From an uncultured Comamonadaceae bacterium (GTDB taxonomy: Bacteria > Pseudomonadota > Gammaproteobacteria > Burkholderiales > Burkholderiaceae_C), in the NCBI GenBank assembly GCA_937893415.1, contig CALBWZ010000065.1, forward strand, positions 1 to 7,457: a stretch of 7,457 nt of DNA. The letters run 5' to 3'. The notes under the pieces were generated by a model that made no database searches, was not told where the DNA came from, and was given only the letters and a program-made list of their open reading frames with translations. Numbering within the stretch: the stretch's first letter is position 1; each line of letters starts with the position of its first letter. The translations under genes and the position numbers were made by a program. Of this stretch, positions 1-6,428 are shown in pieces.

Positions 1-770
1 CCCAAATAGGCACGAATGACTTCGGGGTGTTTTTGAATTTCTGCTGGCGTGCCCTCAGCGATTTTTTTGCCAAAGTTCAGGGCAACAATCCAATCTGAGA
101 CGTCCATTACCAATTGCATGTGGTGTTCAACCAATAAAACGCTGATGCCCATCTCGTCTCTCACCAGTCTGATGAGCGCGGCCAAGTCATCAAGCTCTTC
201 GTGGTTCAAGCCTGCAGCTGGTTCATCTAGCAGCAGCAAGGTTGGCTGGGCTGCCAATGCGCGGGCAAACTCAACGCGCTTTTGATAGCCAAAAGGTAAA
301 TCACCCACAGCGCGGTGTGCCACATCGCTCAGCTTCAATCGCTCAATCAGAACGTCTGCACGTTCTCGCAGGTCTTGTTCTTCCAAGCGGGTTTTTTTGC
401 TTGGCAGCAAGCCGCCAATGAAGCCAGTGCTGGACTTGCTGTGCGCGCCCACCATGACGTTCTGTTGAACGGTCATGGTTTTAAACATGGCCAAGTTTTG
501 GAATGTTCGCCCGATACCAATGTTGGTCATTTGGTGCACAGGCGTCTTAGTGATCGACTGGCCTTCAAAAAGGAGGTCGCCCTCCTGGTAATCGTACAGA
601 CGGCTTAGGCAGTTGAACAACGTCGTTTTACCGGCCCCGTTGGGGCCAATCAATCCGCAAACTTTATCCCGTGGCAGATCAAAACTTACGTTATCCAATG
701 CGGTAATGCCGCCAAATCGAACGGTTATGCCCTTGACCTGCAGCAGGGCGTTTGTTTTATCGACAACCAA
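1..770 (-). CDS. livG: LivG-type ABC importer ATP-binding protein (3' end cut by window edge)
   Basis: This is a cytoplasmic ATPase subunit of a high-affinity branched-chain amino acid (or related amide/carboxylate) ABC importer. 256 full codons are visible, ending ...RAYL plus part of a Gly codon, which is where LivG proteins normally end, so only a few residues are missing. Motifs in order: Walker A GPNGAGKTT (42-50), Q-loop Gln91 in RTFQN, signature LPFGYQKR (158-165, the relaxed LivG form of LSGGQ), Walker B LLLLDEP (178-184) and H-loop His216 in VEHH. The start is TTG at 768-770, chosen because AAGGAG (779-784 on this strand) lies 8 nt upstream and no in-frame ATG precedes ALLQVKGITVRFGG. 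It is divergent from the P450 operon. Its LivF, permease and binding-protein partners would be to the left, outside the window. The family is certain; the transported substrate is not known and need not be an amino acid. Confidence 0.95.
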   Translation of the reverse strand, partial: MVVDKTNALLQVKGITVRFGGITALDNVSFDLPRDKVCGLIGPNGAGKTTLFNCLSRLYDYQEGDLLFEGQSITKTPVHQMTNIGIGRTFQNLAMFKTMTVQQNVMVGAHSKSSTGFIGGLLPSKKTRLEEQDLRERADVLIERLKLSDVAHRAVGDLPFGYQKRVEFARALAAQPTLLLLDEPAAGLNHEELDDLAALIRLVRDEMGISVLLVEHHMQLVMDVSDWIVALNFGKKIAEGTPAEIQKHPEVIRAYL

Positions 771-778
771 ATCACAAT

Positions 779-784
779 CTCCTT
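779..784 (-). promoter_or_regulatory. Ribosome binding site that decides the livG TTG start
   Basis: On the minus strand AAGGAG is a near-perfect Shine-Dalgarno sequence, 8 nt before the TTG at 770-768. It is the main support for a non-ATG start of the LivG-type gene. The visible protein would otherwise have to begin inside the conserved N-terminal strand. Confidence 0.75.
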
Positions 785-807
785 GTTAGCAGCAGCAATA
801 CTGCGCA

Positions 808-820
808 TACACAAAGTGTA
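808..820. promoter_or_regulatory. Perfect 13-bp palindrome, candidate operator
   Basis: TACAC-AAA-GTGTA is an exact inverted repeat with 5-bp arms and a 3-bp centre. It sits 24 bp upstream of the livG ribosome binding site, inside the divergent intergenic region. Size, symmetry and place suit binding by a dimeric repressor such as a TetR- or GntR-type protein. The arms are short and AT-containing, so chance occurrence is possible; no second copy was noticed in the window. Confidence 0.25.
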
Positions 821-1031
821 GGTTGCGTTGCAAATTGAGCACCTAGGACAACTACCAATGACCTGTCTTCTATGCGTCATCCGACTGAATAAGCGAGCAA
901 GCTGCGCCATGTATTTTGTGAGGCCTACGTTGGCTTGTAGGGGTTTTGACTGGCGTTTTGCCTATCGACTTTGTTGATGGAAACAGCCCTACATGTTGCT
1001 GGGAGTTGCTGGTCGCTGTCTTCTACAAGAC

Positions 1032-1059
1032 TTGCCCAGCACAGCAATGGCGCTAGTAT
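1032..1059 (+). promoter_or_regulatory. Weak sigma70-like promoter upstream of the P450 operon
   Basis: TTGCCC (1032-1037) and TAGTAT (1054-1059) are separated by 16 bp. Each matches the sigma70 consensus at 4 of 6 positions. Transcription would begin near 1066, which would leave the ribosome binding site of the ATG at 1114 intact but would cut close to the one for the alternative GTG at 1081. The match is weak and could be chance. Confidence 0.22.
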
Positions 1060-1113
1060 TTTTCAAGAAGGTTGGCGCTTGTGAGTCAGCCAGCAAACAA
1101 GGGGCAAGCTGCA

Positions 1114-2343
1114 ATGGTTTTGTACGATCCAACTGACTCGGCCACCAGACGCAATCCCTATCCTGCGCTGGCATACCTGCAAGCGCACGACCCCGTACAT
1201 TGGTGTCCGGCAGTTGACGCTTGGTTGATTACCCGCTACGACGATGTCAAGTTGGCCATGACCAAGCCCGAGTTGTCCTCAGACCGTCTGCGTCCCTTTT
1301 ATGAGTCATTAAAAGACGAACGCCGTGAAATTTTGAGTGGCGTAATGCGCTACCTCAATGAGTGGTTGGTGTTCAAGTCGCCTCCAGATCACACCAGACT
1401 GCGGCGCATGATGAACCCTGTCATTTCACCCAAATTGGTACAGGATATGCGTCCAAGTATCGAAACCATTGTGGTTGACTTGTTAGACCAGGCCCATGCA
1501 GGTGTTTCTTTTGATTTTGTGGAAGATGTGGCTGCGTTGCTCCCTGCTTACGTGATTTTGGACATGCTCGGCCTGCCTAGAAGTGACTTTCCGGCCATTA
1601 AGCTGTGGTCTGACGGCCTGCGAACTTTCATAGGCACAGCGCGAGGTGTGCCTAACAAATACCAACGTGCGCGTGACGGTGCCGACCAACTCAGCGCTTA
1701 TTTGCGCGGGCACATTGAGCAGCGCCGCTTAGAGCCCACCGACGATGTGATCAGCATGATGATGGCTGCCGAAGACGCTGAGGGTAAGTTGGGCGAAGAC
1801 GAGTTGGTGGCCATGTGCCTGCTGATTTTATTTGGCGGTCATGAGACCACAACCAGTCTGCTTGGCAGCTCGGTGGCGGCTTTGTTGGCCAACCCAAGTG
1901 AGTTGCAGCGCCTGCGAGACGAGCCGTTGCTCATCAAGTCCGCTGTAGAAGAGTTTTTACGGTTTGATGGTCCGTCCAACAGCATTGCCAGAGTGGTCAC
2001 TGAGAACCTGTCTTGGGGCGGCAAGGATCTTAAACAAGGCGATCGTATATTTGCCATGGTGGGCGCCGCAAACAGAGACCCATTGGTTTTTGACCGTCCC
2101 CATACATTGGACATTGGACGCACGCCAAACCGCCATTTAAGCTTTGGCCAAGGCATTCACTTTTGTCTTGGTGCCCCGCTAGCCAGGTTGGAAGCGCAGG
2201 TGTGTATTCAAGCCATGGTGGCGCGTTTTGGCGACTGGCAGTTGGATGGATCAGAAGATAAAGCCATTGATTGGCTTGACGCCATGGTGATGCGAGGCCC
2301 GACCCGCCTCAGTATGCGCGTGGCACAGCTATCCAAAGCGTGA
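1114..2343 (+). CDS. Cytochrome P450 monooxygenase (bacterial, soluble class I type)
   Basis: A heme-thiolate monooxygenase of 409 residues, the usual length for soluble bacterial P450s, with no signal peptide or membrane anchor. Seen in order: N-terminal YDP...NPYPAL, C-helix PPDHTRLRR (90-98), I-helix oxygen-activation motif GGHETT (241-246), K-helix ExxR (Glu280-Arg283), NRDP (320-323) and heme loop FGQGIHFCLG (344-353) with Cys351 as iron ligand. All key residues are present, so it should be active. Electrons must come from a ferredoxin and reductase, neither encoded here. I chose ATG 1114 because AAGGGG (1099-1104) lies 9 nt upstream. GTG 1081 (AAGAAGG at 1065-1071, also 9 nt) and TTG 1072 are in-frame alternatives that add 11 or 14 residues. 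As first gene of the run, followed by beta-oxidation genes, it probably starts attack on a hydrocarbon-like substrate. The substrate is not identifiable from sequence. Confidence 0.95.
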   Translation: MVLYDPTDSATRRNPYPALAYLQAHDPVHWCPAVDAWLITRYDDVKLAMTKPELSSDRLRPFYESLKDERREILSGVMRYLNEWLVFKSPPDHTRLRRMMNPVISPKLVQDMRPSIETIVVDLLDQAHAGVSFDFVEDVAALLPAYVILDMLGLPRSDFPAIKLWSDGLRTFIGTARGVPNKYQRARDGADQLSAYLRGHIEQRRLEPTDDVISMMMAAEDAEGKLGEDELVAMCLLILFGGHETTTSLLGSSVAALLANPSELQRLRDEPLLIKSAVEEFLRFDGPSNSIARVVTENLSWGGKDLKQGDRIFAMVGAANRDPLVFDRPHTLDIGRTPNRHLSFGQGIHFCLGAPLARLEAQVCIQAMVARFGDWQLDGSEDKAIDWLDAMVMRGPTRLSMRVAQLSKA

Positions 2344-2400
2344 CACAACGCTTCAACTGATAGCTTGTATGGCGACAACCGTTTAACCAGGAAAAAATTG

Positions 2401-3660
2401 ATGACCAATGCATTTATTGTTGGCGTCGCTTGCACCACCTTCGGCAAGCGTCCAGGCAGCAGCTTTAAAGATCTGACCCGAGAGGTTTATAGCGAACTGC
2501 TGGCCGATGCGGGCTTGTTGGATGGTGAACAGATTGAGCAAGCTTGGTTTGGCAATTGCGGTATGGGCAGTTGGGGGCAGCGCAACATACGGGGTCAAGT
2601 GTGTTTTACGCCTTTGGTGCGCGATGGTTTGTTTCCTGAACGCGTGGGCATGATCAATGTGGAGGGCGGCTGTGCAACGGCCAGCATGGCGTTTCAAGGC
2701 GCTGTACGTGATATTGTGAGTGGGCATACGCAGGTGTCTTTGGCCATCGGTGTGGAGAAAACCTTTGTGCCCAATGACCCCGCTAAGACGCTGGAGATTT
2801 TTGAGGGTGGCATTGATCAGTGTGATCCTGAAGAATGGCGTGCGTATTACCGTGCAGCTGGTGAGGCGGCAGGCAAACCTTTTGACACTGGCGGCGAGGG
2901 CGGCACGTTGTTTATGGATACCTACGCCATGCAAGCCGCCTACCACATGAAGCATCACGGCAGCACCCGTGAGCAAATTGCGTTTGCAGCGTCAAAGAAC
3001 CACGCCATGGGTGCGCTTAACCCCAAAGCGCAATACCGGTTTGAAGTGTCGCAGCAGCAAGCATTAGACGACCGCATGGTGAGTTGGCCGTTGACCAGAA
3101 GCATGTGTTCTCCTATTGGAGATGGGGCTGCGGCTGCCTTGGTGTGTTCTGGCGAGTGGCTGCGCCAGCAACCCATGGCCGTACAAGAGCGGGCTGTCGC
3201 TGTTCGTGCCAGTGTGCTCACCGGCGGCAAGTACCGTGCATTGGACGAGGTGAGTTTGGCCCATGTGGCAGCCCAACGTGCCTACCAACAAGCCGGCCTG
3301 ACCCCGCAGGATATTCAACTGGCAGAGGTTCATGATGCAACCTCTTTTTGTGAGCTGTACCAAGCCGAAATGCTGGGTTTTTGCCCAATCGGTCAGGGCG
3401 GCAATTACGTGGCCAGTGGTGCAACGACGATTGCTGGCGAGCGCCCCATCAACCTGTCGGGTGGACTGGTCTCAAAAGGGCATCCAGTCGGCGCCACGGG
3501 TTTGTCTATGTTGTATGAGTTGTCAACGCAGCTACGTGGCGAGGCTGGCGAGCGCCAGGCCAGACATGCTGACATTGCAATGGCAGAGAACGGTGGTGGC
3601 GTCATCGGATTCGATGAGGCGGCGTGCGCGATCACAATTTTGCAACGCCACCGCAGCTGA
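2401..3660 (+). CDS. SCP-x/SCP2-like thiolase (acetyl-CoA acyltransferase family)
   Basis: A thiolase-fold enzyme of 419 residues, expected to cleave a 3-ketoacyl-CoA with CoA (or run the reverse condensation) in the cytoplasm. The nucleophile is Cys91 in VEGGCATAS. His311 lies in the HDAT motif (311-314), the place of the SCP-x HDCF motif, and His361 lies in KGHPVGATG. Near the C terminus, where classical thiolases have CxGGG with a second catalytic Cys, this protein reads AENGGG around Asn397. These traits point to the SCP-x-like group rather than FadA/PhaA thiolases. Start ATG 2401 has AGGA (2389-2392) 8 nt upstream; a TTG at 2365 is in frame but has no ribosome binding site. It lies 57 bp after the P450 and 9 bp before the first CoA ligase. 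Sterol-type relatives include aldolases (Ltp2) that need a DUF35 partner, but those lack the nucleophilic Cys kept here, so thiolase is preferred. Confidence 0.9.
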   Translation: MTNAFIVGVACTTFGKRPGSSFKDLTREVYSELLADAGLLDGEQIEQAWFGNCGMGSWGQRNIRGQVCFTPLVRDGLFPERVGMINVEGGCATASMAFQGAVRDIVSGHTQVSLAIGVEKTFVPNDPAKTLEIFEGGIDQCDPEEWRAYYRAAGEAAGKPFDTGGEGGTLFMDTYAMQAAYHMKHHGSTREQIAFAASKNHAMGALNPKAQYRFEVSQQQALDDRMVSWPLTRSMCSPIGDGAAAALVCSGEWLRQQPMAVQERAVAVRASVLTGGKYRALDEVSLAHVAAQRAYQQAGLTPQDIQLAEVHDATSFCELYQAEMLGFCPIGQGGNYVASGATTIAGERPINLSGGLVSKGHPVGATGLSMLYELSTQLRGEAGERQARHADIAMAENGGGVIGFDEAACAITILQRHRS

Positions 3661-3669
3661 GGAGACACC

Positions 3670-5226
3670 ATGCTGGATCACGCTCACATATACATCCCCG
3701 ATATTTTTACCCGCCATGGTCGGGATAGGGCCACGCAAGAGGCCGTTGTGTGTGGTGACGTCAGGCGCGTGTGGCGGGACTTCAACGCCAATATGAACCG
3801 TGTGGCCAACCGACTGCTGGCCATGGGTATTGCGAAAGGCGACAAGGTCGGTGTGCTGATGGGCAACAGCGTCGAAATCCTTGAGGTGATGTTCGGCGTT
3901 GTGAAGTCTGGTGCGTGCGTGGTGCCCATCTCTGGTCTGCTAACCGCCGATCAAATGGGCCATCTGTTGTTAGACAGTGGTGCCAGTGTCATCATCGCCA
4001 GTCCAGAGTACATAGAGCGCCTTGACCAACAGCGGGGACAACTGGCAGACGTCGCCGCAGACCACTGGATAGTGGTGCACGGGTATAGCAATGGTTGGCA
4101 GCCATATGAGGATTGGCTGTCTGGTGTCTCCATAGACACGCCCAAAGTTACCTACCAGCCTGAAGATGACTTCAATATTATTTACAGCTCTGGCACGACT
4201 GGCTTGCCAAAAGGCATTGTTCAAGCCCACAGAGCCCGCAGCCATTGGGCCGTGTCTAACGCCATAGAAATGGGTTTTAGGGACCACAGCCGAGCGCTCA
4301 CAACAACCTCGTTGTACTCCAACGGCACTTGGCTCATGATGCTGCCTGTGTTGTTTGCGGGCGGTACTTGCGTGGTGATGCCCAGCTTTGACCCTGGCGC
4401 ATTTCTAGATGCCTTAGACAACGAACACATTACCCATACCTTCATGGTGCCGGCCCAATTTATAGCCGTGTTGGAGGTGCCACCTCGTAGGGCCAACGCT
4501 GCCACCAATTTAGAAGTGGTGCTGTGCGCAGGCTCGCCGTTGCGCCGCGATACCAAGCGAAAAGCCATCGCGCTGTTTGGCCCCGTTCTCTACGAGTTGT
4601 ATGGTTTTAGCGAGGGTTTTTCAACCATGCTCAAGCCAAGCAGTCCTGAGGACAAGTTCCACACCGTTGGCACACCAGTGCTGGGCTTTGATGTGCGCAT
4701 ACTCAATGACGACGGCGACGTGATGGCAGCAGGTGAGGTTGGTGAAATTGCGGGTTACGGTGCGGGCATGCTGAGCCGCTACCACGGCCGCCCAGATGCG
4801 ACCGAAGCCATGGTGTGGAAGGACGAGCGTGGGCGGACATTTGTTAGGTCTGGCGATATTGGCTACCTCGACGAGGACGGTTTTTTGGTCTTGGTTGATA
4901 GAAAAAAAGACATGATCATCTCTGGTGGTTTTAATGTGTTTCCTGCTGATATTGAAGCCATTATTGGCACACACCCCGGCGTTTTGGATTGCACAGTGAT
5001 TGGTATTGCGCACCCCAAGTGGGGGGAGACGCCTCTTGCGTTGGTCATTCGTAAGACGGGTATTGAGATACCAAGTGACGATTTAATAGTGTGGTGTAAC
5101 GAGCGCCTTGCCAAACACCAACGCATCACTGCGCTTGAGTGGCGTGAATCGTTCCCGCGCAATGCACTGGGTAAGGTGCTTAAGCGTGAGTTGCGTTTGG
5201 CTTACGAGGGTCCGACAGATGTCTGA
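3670..5226 (+). CDS. AMP-forming acyl-CoA synthetase (ANL superfamily), first of two
   Basis: A complete class I adenylate-forming ligase of 518 residues that should convert a carboxylic acid, ATP and CoA to acyl-CoA, AMP and PPi. Visible motifs: P-loop SSGTTGLPKG (173-182), A5 motif YGFSE (311-315), SGDIG with Asp396, DRKKD with Arg411, hinge and A8 region IISGGFNVFPADIE (416-429), and C-terminal NALGKVLK with catalytic Lys502. Nothing is missing. ATG 3670 has GAGGAG (3659-3664) 5 nt upstream, which itself overlaps the thiolase stop codon, so the two genes are surely co-transcribed. Overall style is close to medium-chain, alicyclic or aromatic acid CoA ligases (4-coumarate-CoA ligase/FadD3-like), but the acid is not predictable. 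It probably activates the acid made from the P450 product or a downstream intermediate. Confidence 0.93.
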   Translation: MLDHAHIYIPDIFTRHGRDRATQEAVVCGDVRRVWRDFNANMNRVANRLLAMGIAKGDKVGVLMGNSVEILEVMFGVVKSGACVVPISGLLTADQMGHLLLDSGASVIIASPEYIERLDQQRGQLADVAADHWIVVHGYSNGWQPYEDWLSGVSIDTPKVTYQPEDDFNIIYSSGTTGLPKGIVQAHRARSHWAVSNAIEMGFRDHSRALTTTSLYSNGTWLMMLPVLFAGGTCVVMPSFDPGAFLDALDNEHITHTFMVPAQFIAVLEVPPRRANAATNLEVVLCAGSPLRRDTKRKAIALFGPVLYELYGFSEGFSTMLKPSSPEDKFHTVGTPVLGFDVRILNDDGDVMAAGEVGEIAGYGAGMLSRYHGRPDATEAMVWKDERGRTFVRSGDIGYLDEDGFLVLVDRKKDMIISGGFNVFPADIEAIIGTHPGVLDCTVIGIAHPKWGETPLALVIRKTGIEIPSDDLIVWCNERLAKHQRITALEWRESFPRNALGKVLKRELRLAYEGPTDV

Positions 5227-6382
5227 CGGCTTGCAGCCAACTTGGTCGGCACACGAACAAGTCTCTATCGATGCGGCGGCTGCGTTTGTTCACGCGCATG
5301 TTCGCCCCTTTGCTGCCAAGTGGGCTCAAGGTGTGGGCGGTTCGCATGACGTGCTGCAAGCTGCGTCTGATGCCGGTTTACTCGGCTTACAGGTGGCCGT
5401 GCCGCTGGGTGGTAAAGGCCTGTCATTCTCTTGTAAAAGCCACATTGCTGGCATGTTGGCTGGGGCAGACTTTGGCTTGGCCATGTCGCTGATCAACACG
5501 CACAACATTGCCCAAGACCTCAGTGTCCATGCCGCACCTGACCTGGCCATGCGCTACTTACCCGATTTGTTGGCCGGACGACGCACCGGTTGTACCGCGT
5601 TGACAGAGCCAGGCGTGGGTTCGGATTTTTCTGCTATCACCACCCGGGCTCAACGTGTGGGTGACGCTTGGCAGATAGACGGCGACAAGGCTTGGATTAT
5701 CAATGCCACCCATGCCGACGTGATCGTGTTGTACGCGCAAACCGAGCCTGGCAGGGGCGCACAAGGCATTGCTGCCTTTGTTATTGATGGGCAGCGTGCC
5801 GGCTTTGTACGAGGCCTGCGCAGCGATACCACGGCCACGCGCGGTCTCAATTCTGGCGGCTTTACTTTGCAGGGTTACCAGGCACATGCAGACGAATTGC
5901 TGTACCCGCCAGGACAGGCTTTTAAAGCCGCCATGAACTCAATCAACGGCGCGCGGACGTATGTCGCATCGATGTGCTGTGCCATGGTGGCCGAGTGCTT
6001 GCGCGTGGCCAACGCCTATGGCGATGAGCGCCATAGTTTTGGGCAGCCATTGCATAGCCACCAAGGTTGGCGCTGGGCATTGGCCGACGCTGCGGTCGAT
6101 TTAGCAGCTGCTCGCCAGTTGGTCGCTTTGGCTTGTGACAGTTTGAACCGCAACGGTGATGCGCAAACCAGCGCGGCCCATGCCAAGGTGTTTGCAACGC
6201 GAATGGCAGGGCGACACATTGCCGCACTCATGCACGCCATGGGGGCTGAGGGTCTGCGAGAGGAGCATCCCTTTATGCGCCACCTAGCGGGCGCACAAGT
6301 CGCATCGCTCACAGACGGATCAACTGGAATGCTGTTGGAGCGTATTGCCAAGGACTTGCGTCGCTCAGGCGTAACCCCATAA
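5219..6382 (+). CDS. Acyl-CoA dehydrogenase (FAD-dependent) with Asp at the usual Glu base position
   Basis: A 387-residue acyl-CoA dehydrogenase, of normal length, expected to form the 2,3-trans double bond of an acyl-CoA and pass electrons to ETF. Recognisable parts: FAD/substrate motif CTALTEPGVGSD (125-136), beta-domain DGDKAWIINATHAD (154-167), RHSFGQPL (271-278) with Gln282 for the FAD contacts, and C-terminal GAEGLREEHPFMRHL. The segment that usually reads YEGT, with the catalytic Glu, reads TDGS here (365-368), giving Asp366. The alternative Glu site of isovaleryl-CoA dehydrogenase is also not Glu (INGAR, 242-246). The start ATG 5219 overlaps the ligase stop by 8 bp, with GAGGG (5206-5210) 8 nt upstream; the open frame extends further up inside the ligase, but that part is an overlap shadow. 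The enzyme may be active through Asp or may be the non-catalytic half of a heteromer. Confidence 0.92.
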   Translation: MSDGLQPTWSAHEQVSIDAAAAFVHAHVRPFAAKWAQGVGGSHDVLQAASDAGLLGLQVAVPLGGKGLSFSCKSHIAGMLAGADFGLAMSLINTHNIAQDLSVHAAPDLAMRYLPDLLAGRRTGCTALTEPGVGSDFSAITTRAQRVGDAWQIDGDKAWIINATHADVIVLYAQTEPGRGAQGIAAFVIDGQRAGFVRGLRSDTTATRGLNSGGFTLQGYQAHADELLYPPGQAFKAAMNSINGARTYVASMCCAMVAECLRVANAYGDERHSFGQPLHSHQGWRWALADAAVDLAAARQLVALACDSLNRNGDAQTSAAHAKVFATRMAGRHIAALMHAMGAEGLREEHPFMRHLAGAQVASLTDGSTGMLLERIAKDLRRSGVTP

Positions 6383-6428
6383 GCATTCATACACCCCATT
6401 ACATGCGCAACCAAAGAGGGCATTGGCC
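6383..6428 (+). other. Short intergenic gap between acyl-CoA dehydrogenase and second ligase
   Basis: This is a 46-bp gap with no hairpin followed by a T-run and no clear promoter. It contains the ribosome binding site AGAGGG (6415-6420), 8 nt before ATG 6429. The lack of a terminator supports read-through into the last gene of the window. Confidence 0.6.

Larger units (their letters stand above)
771..1113. other. Divergent intergenic region between livG and the P450 gene
   Basis: About 340 bp separate the start of the minus-strand LivG gene from the preferred start of the plus-strand P450 gene. I see no convincing small gene: the open frames here have no family resemblance and no good ribosome binding site. 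It holds a 13-bp perfect palindrome (808-820), a weak sigma70-like box pair (1032-1059) and a short imperfect inverted repeat (CCTAC at 924-928, GTAGG at 937-941). Promoters for both directions must lie here unless the LivG gene is read from further out. No regulator gene is present in the window. Confidence 0.7.

Noticed and set aside
49..608. Two plus-strand open frames (49-285 and 315-608) opposite the LivG gene
   Set aside because: The minus strand here encodes every expected ABC ATPase motif, so these frames are antisense shadows.
924..941. Inverted repeat CCTAC/GTAGG as an operator or hairpin
   Set aside because: Five-base arms with an 8-bp spacer are expected by chance in a 340-bp region; it was left as a note in the intergenic entry only.
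946..975. TTGACT at 946-951 as a -35 box for the P450 operon
   Set aside because: No acceptable -10 hexamer lies 16-18 bp downstream; TATCGA at 963-968 is only 11 bp away.
2336..2353. Inverted repeat AAGCG/CGCTT around the P450 stop codon as a possible terminator
   Set aside because: The stem is only 5 bp with an 8-nt loop and no T-run follows, and the next gene starts 57 bp later on the same strand.
2383..2976. A 197-codon open frame on the minus strand, antisense to the thiolase gene
   Set aside because: It lies wholly opposite a clearly conserved thiolase, has no recognisable domain, and its composition is that expected from the reverse frame of a coding gene.
3332..3796. A 154-codon plus-strand open frame across the thiolase-ligase junction
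   Set aside because: It is a frame-shifted shadow of two well-supported genes, with no motif of its own.
5108..5218. N-terminal extension of the acyl-CoA dehydrogenase reading frame up to 5108
   Set aside because: The extra 37 residues overlap the conserved catalytic-Lys end of the ligase, resemble no dehydrogenase N terminus, and ATG 5219 has its own ribosome binding site.
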